Source: an uncultured Tenacibaculum sp.
GTDB lineage: Bacteria > Bacteroidota > Bacteroidia > Flavobacteriales > Flavobacteriaceae
Reading direction: 5' to 3'
Assembly: GCF_947498805.1 (NCBI RefSeq)
Contig: NZ_CANMLT010000002.1
Coordinates: forward strand, 1 to 64,000
DNA length: 64,000 bases
The notes below the pieces were generated by a model, which was not told the origin of the DNA, ran no database searches, and was given only the letters and a program-made list of their open reading frames with translations. Both the position numbers and the translations under genes were made by a program. Within the stretch, counting starts at the first letter, position 1, and the number at the start of each line of letters is the position of its first letter. This document shows positions 9,544 through 18,684 of the stretch, piece after piece.

Positions 9544-10740
9544 ATGGTAAGATACTGTTTTATGCTAAAAGAATTACCTATTCATAAGTATGTTCTTGCC
9601 CTTGTTTTATCTCTAGTTTTCCAAAAAACTAAAGAAATGGATAGAATAGTTAAGTTTTTAAAGCAAAACGATGAAATTCTTGGAATTATAGTGGGTATCA
9701 TCACCTCGGTAGCGGTGATTATAAAAACAATTGATAAAACCAATTTACAAAACCTAAACATCAATTTACTCACAGATGCTATTAATATTGGAATTTTAAT
9801 ATTGGCATTGATTTTTATAAAAGGAATTCCGTTATACGTTTCAGAAGCAGAAAACGCTAAAATTTGCAAAAACTTTAAGCTAACAAAAGAAAGCTTTAAT
9901 GCCAAAGTAGTAAGAACAAACTCTTTAATAAATCAATTGGCAAGTTCTATAAGATGGTTTGCGCTAATATTACTGGGTTTCTATTGTTTGCAGTTCTTTA
10001 TGGATATCAGTTTAATGGACAAATATGATGCTTTTGAAAAGAGTTTGTTAGAAAATAAAAGCATTTTCGAATTGCTAAAATCAACACCGCAAAATACGCA
10101 ATGGAATCTAGACTTATTAGCTGCTAAATTTTTAGGAATTGAAATATTAACAAACGCAGCAAACTTATTCAGTGCTACTTTTTTATTCACTGCTTTTTTA
10201 GTGTTGTTTGGTATAACCTTAGAAAGTGATAATAAAACATGGCAAATTAAAAACCAAATTCCAATGTCAATAGCAATTGCTATTACACTAATTAACATTG
10301 TGTTTTTCATAGTAGGGATTGACTTCTTTAACTTAAAAGAAACTTCTACTTCCATTAGACTATTAGGAGGATTATACAACGGAATTGCCATGGCCTTGCT
10401 CTTTAGTAGGTTTATTTCTATGGAATATTATTTCCAACATTCAAAACGAAATTTTGAAAGGGCTTTTTACTATTATGGTATCACCATAGGACTTCCGTTA
10501 TATGTAGTCGTACAGCCATTATATGCCTTGTTTAATGCAGTAGATTTAGAGGCTGCTTCCATTTTTAAATCGATTGTTTTTTTAATCTGTTTTTGGGGAA
10601 AACTGGTATTTCTATTCTTTATGTATACCATGCTTAATAAGAAATGGGTACACTCATATATATTACTCAATTTAATAGAAAATGAAAACTTAGAAAAACT
10701 CTCGATAGATCTAGACGATGTTGATCAACTCGATGAATAA
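9544..10740 (+). CDS. Multi-pass membrane protein of unknown function
   Basis: About 398 residues with eight or nine hydrophobic segments, for example ILGIIVGIITSVAVII, AINIGILILALIF, FALILLGFYCLQFF, PMSIAIAITLINIVFFIVG and SIVFLICFWGKLVFLFF. The loop after the third segment is basic and the C-terminus acidic. No transporter or enzyme motif is visible. In-frame starts are TTG 9538 and ATG 9544, 9562 and 9637; 9544 is used here but 9562 or 9637 is possible. It is divergent from the gene ending at 8596. Confidence 0.6.
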   Translation: MVRYCFMLKELPIHKYVLALVLSLVFQKTKEMDRIVKFLKQNDEILGIIVGIITSVAVIIKTIDKTNLQNLNINLLTDAINIGILILALIFIKGIPLYVSEAENAKICKNFKLTKESFNAKVVRTNSLINQLASSIRWFALILLGFYCLQFFMDISLMDKYDAFEKSLLENKSIFELLKSTPQNTQWNLDLLAAKFLGIEILTNAANLFSATFLFTAFLVLFGITLESDNKTWQIKNQIPMSIAIAITLINIVFFIVGIDFFNLKETSTSIRLLGGLYNGIAMALLFSRFISMEYYFQHSKRNFERAFYYYGITIGLPLYVVVQPLYALFNAVDLEAASIFKSIVFLICFWGKLVFLFFMYTMLNKKWVHSYILLNLIENENLEKLSIDLDDVDQLDE

Positions 10741-10807
10741 AGGCTTGAATATGATAAACATGCAAGAGGATATAACTAACAAAAAGTAGGGGAAATCCTT
10801 ACTTTAT

Positions 10808-10852
10808 TTACGGTTTTCCATAAGTCTTTCATTTCTAGGCTTTTTATATTTA
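10808..10852 (+). promoter_or_regulatory. Palindromic operator and -7 element of the 10879 gene
   Basis: The near-palindrome TTACGG-TTTT-CCATAA (10808-10823) is centred 36.5 bp before the end of the -7-like TATATTTA (10845-10852). The 14342 site shows the same arrangement, and five leftward copies lie at 27.6-28.7 kb. The palindrome covers the -33 region, as expected for an activator touching RNA polymerase. Confidence 0.55.
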
Positions 10853-10878
10853 CAAATAACCAAACAAACAATACTATT

Positions 10879-12528
10879 ATGGGGATTACATTAATGACTG
10901 TAGATCTTAACAATGAAACCAATGATGAGATCGTAAATTTTCAAGCAGAAGGGGCATTTCAAGAAATAAATTCAGAAAACTATCCATTAAATGCATTAAA
11001 GGTATATCAATACATTACCAATATAAATGGTGGTGGAAGTCTTGCTATAGGTGGTTTTATAAAAGGCGATAGTACTTTTTCATCGCTTAATTACAACTAT
11101 GCAGCCTTACTTTTTTCAGATAAATTAGATATTATTACGAGAAGTGACGGATCTAAGATTTTCAAACGATATGGATTTGGAATAAAGGTAATACTTAGAG
11201 TAACGGATGTCAAAGCAAGCATGGATGTTAGCTTTGGTAGTATGGCAGCATCAGCAAAAATGGGCTTAGCCACTGTACAATATAGAATAGAAAGTTATGG
11301 TGTTCCAGAGAATATCATAGAGAACTATGTAGACTTAGCTGGAGACTTTAATTATGACAGCTATCAAAAAATAATTTCTTGTGTTAAAGGAATTAAAGAC
11401 TTAATAGGAGATCACAGTGGTTCTATACGATTGTTTCCAATTGAAGAACTGGCTCCTATAGCTATTTCTCCTGACGAAGAAGACTCTCGATCGTTTTATT
11501 TTGGTGCAGATTCCATTGCCAATGGTTTACGTTTACGAGATGCTGTACTAAGAGCTAGAAGAAGTTCTTCACATGCAGAAGATGAAGATATTGTTTCGTT
11601 TATGTATAAGTACTTCGGAGTAGAAAATGGACTTTCAACACCCAACGAAGCGCAGAAGAAAATAGCCAAAGAATGGATCAATGGAAGCTATAACAAAACA
11701 CAAAGTACCGGGTATAAAGACCAATGGGTATCTGTAGAACCTATTTTAAATGATAACGGACAGTTTGTGTCATTACAACACCTTGGAGACGATTACAAGC
11801 CTCATGAACTTCCTGAGGATTGGAAAGTAAGAGCTAAGGCGGATTATTTTGATAGCATATCGGTAAGCTTTCAAAACTCTTCAGAACTTCAAATTTCGGC
11901 CATAGCAGATGTATCGAACGATTACAACTCAAAAACCATCATTTTTGATGCTATGATTTATTGGGATGTATACGATGCTGAACCTAAAGGTAAAATTTTA
12001 GAAACACGCTATGGAGTAGGAGTGCGTATGAAAATTAAAATTACAGAAATGGAATTTGGTATCGATATCGACTTTGCAGCGGTAGGAGCTTCGGCAGAAT
12101 TAGGGTTGGCAAATGTGGGATATGATATACGTGGAATAGGAATCAACGATAAAAAGATTATTAAGGATCTACCAGATCCAAAAGATATCGACGAGTCTAC
12201 GATGGACGGTTTATTAGCATCTTTTAAAAAGCTATTAGGCACTTTAGGAAGCAGTGATTTAGACGATTTTAATCCGCAACCTATTGCCATACGTGTCAAA
12301 GATACAACCAATGTTGATCCAGCTTTAATTCATCAGTCGGTAACATTTGCTTATCAAAAAATTAGAAGACGTAAAAGACTAAGACAAATCTTAAACGAAG
12401 CACGTAATTATAATTTAAGCATTGAAAAGATCAAAGAAGTATATGCCGATTTTGGCATAACCGATGAAAACGACCGACCTACGTATTCAAATAAACGAGA
12501 TGCAGCCGATTGGTTAGAAATAGATTAA
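10879..12528 (+). CDS. Protein with two tandem copies of an unknown beta-rich domain
   Basis: 549 residues, without signal peptide. Two halves share one layout. In half 1, GFGIKVILRVTD then SMAASAKMGLATVQYRIESYG, an acidic linker, PIEELAPIAI, and YKYFGVENGLSTPNEA ending in AKEWI. In half 2, GVGVRMKIKITE then AVGASAELGLANVGYDIRGIG, DIDESTMDGLLASF, PQPIAIRV, and YADFGITDENDRPTYS ending in ADWLEID. The same core (GIGLRIQASVTV, GVAASQNKLSGTLIIQSLGI) recurs in the lipoprotein that follows at 12664. The function is unknown; repeated strands suggest a beta-sandwich or barrel that binds something. Expression probably depends on the operator at 10808. Confidence 0.65.
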   Translation: MGITLMTVDLNNETNDEIVNFQAEGAFQEINSENYPLNALKVYQYITNINGGGSLAIGGFIKGDSTFSSLNYNYAALLFSDKLDIITRSDGSKIFKRYGFGIKVILRVTDVKASMDVSFGSMAASAKMGLATVQYRIESYGVPENIIENYVDLAGDFNYDSYQKIISCVKGIKDLIGDHSGSIRLFPIEELAPIAISPDEEDSRSFYFGADSIANGLRLRDAVLRARRSSSHAEDEDIVSFMYKYFGVENGLSTPNEAQKKIAKEWINGSYNKTQSTGYKDQWVSVEPILNDNGQFVSLQHLGDDYKPHELPEDWKVRAKADYFDSISVSFQNSSELQISAIADVSNDYNSKTIIFDAMIYWDVYDAEPKGKILETRYGVGVRMKIKITEMEFGIDIDFAAVGASAELGLANVGYDIRGIGINDKKIIKDLPDPKDIDESTMDGLLASFKKLLGTLGSSDLDDFNPQPIAIRVKDTTNVDPALIHQSVTFAYQKIRRRKRLRQILNEARNYNLSIEKIKEVYADFGITDENDRPTYSNKRDAADWLEID

Positions 12529-12663
12529 CCAATTAAGAAAATACAGTTAGTATACAGCAGAGGGATTTGAGTTTGTTTTTATGAATCACTTCTATAGTAC
12601 CAAATATAAGTGCTGTAAATGATGAACAAAATCAATAACCCTCTGTTACATAAAAGAAATCAA

Positions 12664-13668
12664 ATGAAAAAACTAATCTTAATTGCGGGTGCTACAATAC
12701 TTGTTGGTTGTGGAGCGCTAAAGAAAAATTCTCAACTTGAAGAACTAAACAAAAATGCCAACAGCGTTACAACTGTAATGAAGGGATATCAACCTATTGA
12801 TCCTATTCAATTAAAAGTTGTAAAAGATACCGTAAGCTTTGAAGACATAATCTCTGAGTTTCCTAATGAAGCCACAAGAGTTGCTGTAGGAAAAGTAAAT
12901 CAAAGTGGTTCATTAACTTTCGGACCTTTTAATGTTGCAAGAAACGGCGAAAGCTACTCTGTTATTATTGACTATATAAAATACATTACCACAGCAATTC
13001 CTGCTCGATATTCAGAAAAATATACAACAAAAAAATATGAAGATTATGTAAACAATAATTATAATTTTCTTGGAGAAAAGTTGGATGCCATTAAGATTCC
13101 AGATAATTTAAAATCAAAAAATGTATTGATATCAGAGCAAAAACTTTCAACAAATCATGGCTCTGTAATCGAGTTTAACGCTGAACTAAAATCACAAAAT
13201 CAAAACTTAAGATTAGATAAGTCTCAAGAACATAATATTAAAATACCTGTGTATGTTGGTATCGGATTAAGAATTCAAGCATCTGTTACGGTTCTTAAAG
13301 ATTCTGTGAATTTAGGTAGCTTGTATGGTTTAGGAGTGGCTGCTTCGCAAAATAAACTAAGTGGAACACTTATAATTCAGTCGTTAGGTATTAGCGGAGA
13401 AAATGTATCGCCTATAATTCCAATTCCTGATAGGATAAATGAGAGCACCATTCAAACCGCAATGCAATCTTTAGCCACAATTAAAAGTAAAATTTATGAT
13501 AAGAAAACTCGTATAACACCGCAAGTAGTTGCATTCGGACTTCCGTATAGTATAAATGGAGCAAAGGATTTGATTGAATCATCATTACATACATCACCTC
13601 CAAAGTTAGCGATAAGTAATACTGGAGAAATTGAGTTGTTTCAAGAAATTTTAAGAGAAGAGAAATAA
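12664..13668 (+). CDS. Lipoprotein carrying a third copy of the 10879-type domain
   Basis: 334 residues. The start at 12664 gives a textbook lipoprotein signal, MKKLILIAGATILVGC, with the lipobox cysteine at residue 16; the upstream ATG at 12619 would add 15 hydrophilic residues and spoil it. Residues about 195-310 match the 10879 domain: GIGLRIQASVTV, LYGLGVAASQNKLSG, DRINESTIQTAMQSLATI, TPQVVAFGLPY. A cytosolic two-domain form and a lipid-anchored one-domain form side by side suggest a shared ligand or partner on both sides of the membrane; this is inference. Confidence 0.65.
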   Translation: MKKLILIAGATILVGCGALKKNSQLEELNKNANSVTTVMKGYQPIDPIQLKVVKDTVSFEDIISEFPNEATRVAVGKVNQSGSLTFGPFNVARNGESYSVIIDYIKYITTAIPARYSEKYTTKKYEDYVNNNYNFLGEKLDAIKIPDNLKSKNVLISEQKLSTNHGSVIEFNAELKSQNQNLRLDKSQEHNIKIPVYVGIGLRIQASVTVLKDSVNLGSLYGLGVAASQNKLSGTLIIQSLGISGENVSPIIPIPDRINESTIQTAMQSLATIKSKIYDKKTRITPQVVAFGLPYSINGAKDLIESSLHTSPPKLAISNTGEIELFQEILREEK

Positions 13669-13748
13669 TTATAAGTGTTACTAAACGAAATCATTACCTA
13701 TAGCAAGATTACTTGGTATAAGATGATATAACCCCAAAAAAACAACCT

Positions 13749-14324
13749 GTGACCCAAGAAATACAAGCCATACAATGCAACTTTGTGGCGTTGGCAAATA
13801 TTGCCATAAAAGAAGCGGATAGCTATAGTTTTAACCTAAACCAATTGCCTGCTGTTAATAATTACAATACAGATATTAGAGAAGACCAGTACTTTAAAAG
13901 CATTTTTGAAGCGTTAAATAAAAAGGAACAGAACTGTTTATATTGGTTCGAATTAGAATCTGAAGCATTGGCAATAGAATTAAACCATCTTTTAGATGCA
14001 AAAAGAGAAGAGTTAAAACGGAACCTACGAGTTGTACCGGTTAAGAATAGCAATACACATAGTAAGGTATTGTATGTAGGAATTCGTAGAGGAGGCATCA
14101 GAAAAAGAGATAAACTTACAAACATTTCTGGACGAATCATTCAACACTTAGGCTATTACGAAAAGGGATCTACACAAGGACTTCAATTGGTACATTGGGC
14201 AAAAGATACAGGTAAAGAAATCAAACTATATGTGATAGAATTGAATGGACTAGACAACGCATACTTAAATGCTTTAGAAAAAATCATAGCCGATAGATTA
14301 AACCCTTTATGTGGTAGACATTAA
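13749..14324 (+). CDS. GIY-YIG-like nuclease domain protein
   Basis: 191 residues from a GTG start (no ATG nearby). The C-terminal half resembles the GIY-YIG fold: a strand KVLYVGIRRGG, then SGRIIQHLGYY with the Arg and His spacing of the family, a second strand IKLYVIEL, and a final helix with a Glu, LEKIIADRLNPL. The classical GIY motif is degenerate (YVG only). The N-terminal 90 residues are helical and of unknown role. It could cut DNA or be an inactive binder. It lies between the lipoprotein and the zinc-finger protein, in the same direction. Confidence 0.5.
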   Translation: MTQEIQAIQCNFVALANIAIKEADSYSFNLNQLPAVNNYNTDIREDQYFKSIFEALNKKEQNCLYWFELESEALAIELNHLLDAKREELKRNLRVVPVKNSNTHSKVLYVGIRRGGIRKRDKLTNISGRIIQHLGYYEKGSTQGLQLVHWAKDTGKEIKLYVIELNGLDNAYLNALEKIIADRLNPLCGRH

Positions 14325-14341
14325 AGAAAAATAATGCTCAC

Positions 14342-14386
14342 TTACGGTTTCCCGCAAGATTGTTGTGAAATGCTTTTTTACATTTA
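14342..14386 (+). promoter_or_regulatory. Palindromic operator and -7 element of the 14452 gene
   Basis: TTACGG-TTTC-CCGCAA (14342-14357) is centred exactly 36.5 bp before the end of TACATTTA (14379-14386). The spacing and half-sites equal those at 10808. Confidence 0.55.
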
Positions 14387-14451
14387 GAAATTATACATAT
14401 AAAATAGAGTAGCTAATATAACTAGAGTAAAAGTAAAAGAAGTATTATATA

Positions 14452-15408
14452 GTGAATCAAGCGAGAGATAAAGTAACTGGTGAAATAATCGATGCAGAAT
14501 CATTAAAGCATCTTTATGAAGATGGATTATCAGAATATGAGTGTATTGATGAAAAATGTAAAATAAAATTACTACCATGTTCATACAAACCAACAAATAA
14601 AAACCGACCTTATTTTAAAACATATAAGGGAGATAATCATAAAAAAACTTGTCAATTTAGTCTTTATCTAAAATTATTAGAAAAAGCTAGAAAAAGAGCT
14701 CTCACAAATTATGAATTGGAAGATATGCCATTTCCAACAAAGTTTCAGAGATTAAAACAAATTGATACTACAAATATTACCTCGAAAACAGATGATTTAG
14801 GGCAAGAACAAAGTAGAAAATCCGCAGTAAGAAGAAAAGCCTCTGGAGAGTTTGTAGAAGTATTAAATAAATCTAAAGTAGTAGCATCAATTTCTCCTAT
14901 TGTTGATTTTTATTTAAAATGCCCTTATAATAGAAATACAGAACTTGAAATTGAAAATGAAAGTATGTTGTATCGATATTGGTTTAAGAGAATAGAAAAG
15001 CCAATATCAAAAGGGAATTATAAAGGCAAACGAATCTTTTTTGGGCGACTTCATGCGGGAGAGAATAAAATAACCGAGACAGAAGATTTTATGGATATCA
15101 CATTGTATGAATGTGAAGGATGGAAATCAGGAAGTAGACAAAAGTTACCAAAACAACAGATTAATCCTTTTATTGTTCGAATTAATAAAACTATAATTTC
15201 TAAGAATAAACTTAGTAGAATCAAGAATGAAATTGGTTATGTAATAGAGGAAAAGAAAAATGCTTTTAAGAATGATGAAGCAAATAAGAAAAAAGCATTC
15301 ATTTTCTTTCTAGGAGAGGCGCCTAAAGCAGAAGATCCTTATGTATTTAATGTATTAGAAGGAGCTTTGGTTTCTCGATATACTCAAATTCTACCAACTA
15401 AAAATTAA
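14452..15408 (+). CDS. CoiA-like zinc-finger protein of unknown function
   Basis: 318 residues from a GTG start. The N-terminus resembles the zinc-binding module of CoiA-type proteins: YECIDEKCKIKLLPCSY, then RPYFKTYKGDNHKKTC, giving C-x4-C, a hydrophobic strand, a basic/aromatic strand and H-x3-C. The rest is a basic, helix-rich region (residues 75-150) followed by an alpha/beta part with KRIFFGRLHAG and AFIFFLGEAP. CoiA proteins join this finger to a restriction-like nuclease domain; I do not see a clear PD-(D/E)xK motif here. Its promoter carries the same operator as 10879. Confidence 0.45.
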   Translation: MNQARDKVTGEIIDAESLKHLYEDGLSEYECIDEKCKIKLLPCSYKPTNKNRPYFKTYKGDNHKKTCQFSLYLKLLEKARKRALTNYELEDMPFPTKFQRLKQIDTTNITSKTDDLGQEQSRKSAVRRKASGEFVEVLNKSKVVASISPIVDFYLKCPYNRNTELEIENESMLYRYWFKRIEKPISKGNYKGKRIFFGRLHAGENKITETEDFMDITLYECEGWKSGSRQKLPKQQINPFIVRINKTIISKNKLSRIKNEIGYVIEEKKNAFKNDEANKKKAFIFFLGEAPKAEDPYVFNVLEGALVSRYTQILPTKN

Positions 15409-15514
15409 GAAGAGACTACTTTAAACTTATTATATGTTAGAGTTCCTTGTGATAATGATGATATTAGTTAAACATCAAAACTTTTATTGAGAAAAAATAG
15501 ACAACTATAAAATT

Positions 15515-15561
15515 TACCCTAATAAAGGTATTTTTTCGAAAACACATTCATTTTAGTTTTG
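15515..15561 (+). promoter_or_regulatory. NarL-type 7-2-7 operator 1 and promoter of the two-component operon
   Basis: TACCCTAATAAAGGTA (15515-15530) is two inverted heptamers with a 2-bp spacer, the 7-2-7 arrangement bound by NarL-family regulators (heptamer TACYYMT). It is followed by TAGTTTTG (15554-15561), an exact TAnnTTTG -7 element. The start codon is 27 bp further on. The encoded NarL-family regulator (17961) is the natural candidate to bind here and so regulate itself. Confidence 0.6.
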
Positions 15562-15587
15562 AGGTATAATTAAAATTATTTAGACAA

Positions 15588-16124
15588 ATGACAAAAAATA
15601 CATTTTTAAAAACAGTAGAACACAAACAAACTTTTTATAGTAAGGGTACTTATTGCAGAAAAAATAATGAGATTAAAGTATCAACGGAAATCCCAGTAAT
15701 CTCTTTGTCCGATTCTAAAAATGAATATAGTTTGAAACATCAAAAAAGTTACGATATTTCAAATGATTTTATTCCATGTATGCTTTCCGTATATAAACAT
15801 GGTCATCCAACTCATCGAGAAAAAATAATAGGTGATAATCTAAATTGGGATAGACAAACTCTAACATTAGATTCTATTTTTAACTGTACAGATTTTTCTT
15901 GCGAAAAAATTTTGGTAATTACAGTTCATGATGAAGACTTTGAAGATTGGCACATTAATGTGTATCGTTTTTTTGTTCAACATCACGTTGATTTTAATAC
16001 TTCTACTAATGAATTTGAATGCGATATTGATCTTCTTCAAGATTTTATTGGTGGAAAATCTGATGTATCTCTCATTGAAGAAGAACCTAGAACAGTAGGA
16101 GGTGGTGTATTGGATCCTGCATAA
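15588..16124 (+). CDS. Hypothetical protein, first gene of the two-component operon
   Basis: 178 residues, without signal peptide or membrane segment. Beta-strand patterns dominate (IPVISLSD, FIPCMLSVYKHGHP, CEKILVITVHDEDF, WHINVYRFFVQHH), as in an all-beta or C2-like fold. The last residues form a flexible tail, VGGGVLDPA. I do not recognise the family. It lies 34 bp before the sensor kinase and directly behind operator 1, so it is probably made when the regulator is active. It could be a sensor accessory or a substrate of the island; neither can be shown here. Confidence 0.6.
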   Translation: MTKNTFLKTVEHKQTFYSKGTYCRKNNEIKVSTEIPVISLSDSKNEYSLKHQKSYDISNDFIPCMLSVYKHGHPTHREKIIGDNLNWDRQTLTLDSIFNCTDFSCEKILVITVHDEDFEDWHINVYRFFVQHHVDFNTSTNEFECDIDLLQDFIGGKSDVSLIEEEPRTVGGGVLDPA

Positions 16125-16158
16125 ATAGTCGTATTTTAACATTTTAAAAATTGAAGCT

Positions 16159-17964
16159 TTGAAATATACCCTCCTTTTATATAGTCTGTTGCTATCTAGT
16201 ATGATGTTTTCTCAGGAAGTACTATTAGATTCTTTATTGGATAAGAAGAAATACTTACTTTTTGAGGGAGAGCTTAAGGGATTAACTAGTTCTAACAAAG
16301 ATAGTAGTCAATACTGGTATTATAAAGGAAAGTTAGATCTTAAAAAACGTGAGATAAGAAATGCATTTATATCTCTTAAAAAAGTAGATACAACTCAACT
16401 TTCTCAGATTTATAAAGGATGGTATTTTTATATTCTGGGAGACGCCTATAGATATAATAATCAAGAAGAAAAAGGTTTTTTTCTTAAGCTTAAATCAAAA
16501 GAAATATTTGATGTTATTAATAATACTGAAATGTCAAATGCTGTAAATTATGATTTACATTATACTTTAGTTTCACAAGATTTTTTAGAATATGATGGAC
16601 AATCTTATTTAAAGACTTTTTTTGATAATGCTCAAGAAAAAGGAAATATTAATCAATTACTGACAGCTCATCTAAGTTTGAGTTTTTTAGGACTTTCTCC
16701 GAGTAATGTAAAAAATGCAGTTTTTCATTTAGAAAAAGCAAGACATTATGCTAATTTAATCGGAACACCTGAAGCATTGTATAAATTACATAATTATAAA
16801 GCAGTTTTTTATCAAAGTTATACAAATGACTTAATGAAATCTAAAATGCATATAGATAGCATGATACATTATGCAAATATTATTAATTCGCCAGATAGGA
16901 TTGATTCCTCTTTTAAGACAAAAGCATATTCATATACATTACAAGGTGAGTATAAAAAGGCTATCAAGGAGCTTTTAAAAGCAGAATCTTTACCTATAAG
17001 AGAAAATATTTATAATAGGAAAAAAGGGCTGTATAGATATCTTTCTTTAAACTATGAAAATTTAAATAAAAAAGATTCTGCTTTTTTCTATTATAAGAAA
17101 ATGGTTGCATATGGAGATAGTATCAGTATTAGTAAGCAAAACACAATATTAACATTATTAGAGACTCAAGAATTGTCTCAAAAAAATTTAATGTTAGATG
17201 CCGAACGTATTAGACATAAAAATAGATTTTATTTAGCTATTGGAGTTTTATTAATTTCTTTGATATTAGGTACACTTGTAATAATGTATTATCGTAAAAA
17301 AAAGCAACTAGCTGAAAAGGATAAGGAATTAAAAGCTATTGATGCTCGTAATGAAGAAAAAGATCGTCAAAGACAACGTATAGCAGGAGAATTACATGAT
17401 AATTTAGGAGGTTTGATTGTGGCTATTAAACAATCTTTTGATAATTTAAAAGCGAGTAAAGATCGTCTTCAGCAAGAAGAAGATAATTTGATGTTTAAAA
17501 CAAAGGGTTTATTAGATGAAGCATACAAAAAAGTCAGAAATATGGCGCATCTTGAAGAGTCTGCATCTCGAAATTCTGGTTATTGGGTAGATGTAATTAA
17601 AGATTATGCATCGATAATAAATGAGAGTAATCAATTATCTGTTGAAGTACAGAGTTATGGAACAGCTAATATTATTGATACATCTGTAGAAAATGATTTG
17701 AGACGTATCACTACAGAGTTGATTACTAATGCTATAAAGCATGCTGAAGCATTAGAAATTTCTGTTGATATCACTGCTAATGAGAATGCTTTAACAATAA
17801 TTGTTGAAGATAATGGTATAGGCTTAGACAAAACTAAATTGGAACAAAAAAAAGGTTTAGGACTATATAGCATAATGAAAAAAGTGGAAGAATTAAAAGG
17901 AACATTTACTATTGACTCTCTCCCAAATAGAGGAACCACATTTATAACAGAAATACCATTATGA
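16159..17964 (+). CDS. TPR-containing sensor histidine kinase (NarL-type system)
   Basis: 601 residues from a TTG start, which places a signal sequence (MKYTLLLYSLLLSSMMFS) at the very N-terminus. Residues 20-340 are TPR-like helical repeats, probably outside the cytoplasm. One membrane segment follows at about 354-377 (FYLAIGVLLISLILGTLVIMY). The HisKA_3 motif GELHDNLGG places the phospho-His at residue 413. The ATPase domain has the N-box TELITNAIKHAEA, VEDNGIGLD and GLGLYSI. Kinases of this kind pair with LuxR/NarL-type regulators. The gene overlaps the regulator gene by 4 bp. The signal sensed is unknown. Confidence 0.9.
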   Translation: MKYTLLLYSLLLSSMMFSQEVLLDSLLDKKKYLLFEGELKGLTSSNKDSSQYWYYKGKLDLKKREIRNAFISLKKVDTTQLSQIYKGWYFYILGDAYRYNNQEEKGFFLKLKSKEIFDVINNTEMSNAVNYDLHYTLVSQDFLEYDGQSYLKTFFDNAQEKGNINQLLTAHLSLSFLGLSPSNVKNAVFHLEKARHYANLIGTPEALYKLHNYKAVFYQSYTNDLMKSKMHIDSMIHYANIINSPDRIDSSFKTKAYSYTLQGEYKKAIKELLKAESLPIRENIYNRKKGLYRYLSLNYENLNKKDSAFFYYKKMVAYGDSISISKQNTILTLLETQELSQKNLMLDAERIRHKNRFYLAIGVLLISLILGTLVIMYYRKKKQLAEKDKELKAIDARNEEKDRQRQRIAGELHDNLGGLIVAIKQSFDNLKASKDRLQQEEDNLMFKTKGLLDEAYKKVRNMAHLEESASRNSGYWVDVIKDYASIINESNQLSVEVQSYGTANIIDTSVENDLRRITTELITNAIKHAEALEISVDITANENALTIIVEDNGIGLDKTKLEQKKGLGLYSIMKKVEELKGTFTIDSLPNRGTTFITEIPL

Positions 17965-18590
17965 TTAATATAGTAATTGCCGAAGATCACAATAGTTTAA
18001 TAGATGGAATTGATATTTTCTTTAAGTATGAAGAAGATATTAACATTATAGGAAAAGTTAATGATGGTAGTGCATTGTTAGATTTTCTGGAGAAAAGGAA
18101 TAGACAAGTAAATATTGTTGTAGTAGATATTCGTATGCCAAAATTAAATGGTATTGAAGCTACAAAAGAAATTAAAGAAAAGTATCCACATATAAAGATT
18201 ATTGCGTTTACGATGATTAGAAAGCGTGAAGTTGTAAATAAAATGATAACAGCAGGTGTTAAAGGATATTTACTTAAAAATGTAAGTTTACCTACTTTAA
18301 GAGAAGCTATTAGAGAAGTATATAAAGGTGAAACCTATTATGATGCTGATCTTTCTTTAGAGGAAGAAAATTCTTCTGCAGAGATTAAAAAAGAAAATCT
18401 TCTAACCAAACGTCAAAACCAAATTTTGGATCTCATAGGTAAAAGATTTAGTAATAAAAAAATCGCGGAGAAATTATTTATTAGTGAGCATACTGTGACT
18501 TCTCATCGTAAAAACATGATTGAAAAATTGAATCTTAAAGGTAGAGATGCCCTTTTGAGTTATGCCTTAAATAGAGACTACGATCTTTAG
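17961..18590 (+). CDS. NarL/FixJ-family response regulator
   Basis: 209 residues. The receiver domain has IAEDH near residue 8, the phospho-acceptor Asp56 in VVVDIRMP, Thr in AFTMIR and the conserved Lys in GYLLKN. The C-terminal LuxR-type helix-turn-helix is intact: LTKRQNQILDLIGKRFSNKK then EKLFISEHTVTSHRKNM. It is the partner of the kinase it overlaps. Three 7-2-7 sites at 15515, 18617 and 20745 fit a NarL-family protein, so it probably activates its own operon, the protease operon and the CBASS operon. This is inference from motif and position. Confidence 0.93.
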   Translation: MINIVIAEDHNSLIDGIDIFFKYEEDINIIGKVNDGSALLDFLEKRNRQVNIVVVDIRMPKLNGIEATKEIKEKYPHIKIIAFTMIRKREVVNKMITAGVKGYLLKNVSLPTLREAIREVYKGETYYDADLSLEEENSSAEIKKENLLTKRQNQILDLIGKRFSNKKIAEKLFISEHTVTSHRKNMIEKLNLKGRDALLSYALNRDYDL

Positions 18591-18616
18591 TCTAGTCTTA
18601 CATTCTTTCCTAAATA

Positions 18617-18662
18617 TACCCTAATAAGGGGATTGATATTTTTATCTCTTCTGATGTACTTG
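18617..18662 (+). promoter_or_regulatory. NarL-type 7-2-7 operator 2 and promoter of the protease operon
   Basis: TACCCTAATAAGGGGA (18617-18632) directly touches a -33-like TTG (18633-18635). Nineteen bases later comes a weak -7, TGTACTTG (18655-18662). Operator, TTG and -7 have the same spacing as at 20745. The poor -7 element fits activator dependence. Confidence 0.6.
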
Positions 18663-18684
18663 CAACCAACTTTAAATAAGTACT

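Noticed and set aside
9582..9905. ORFs antisense to the membrane protein
   Set aside because: Shadow reading frames of the hydrophobic-rich gene, without own start signals.
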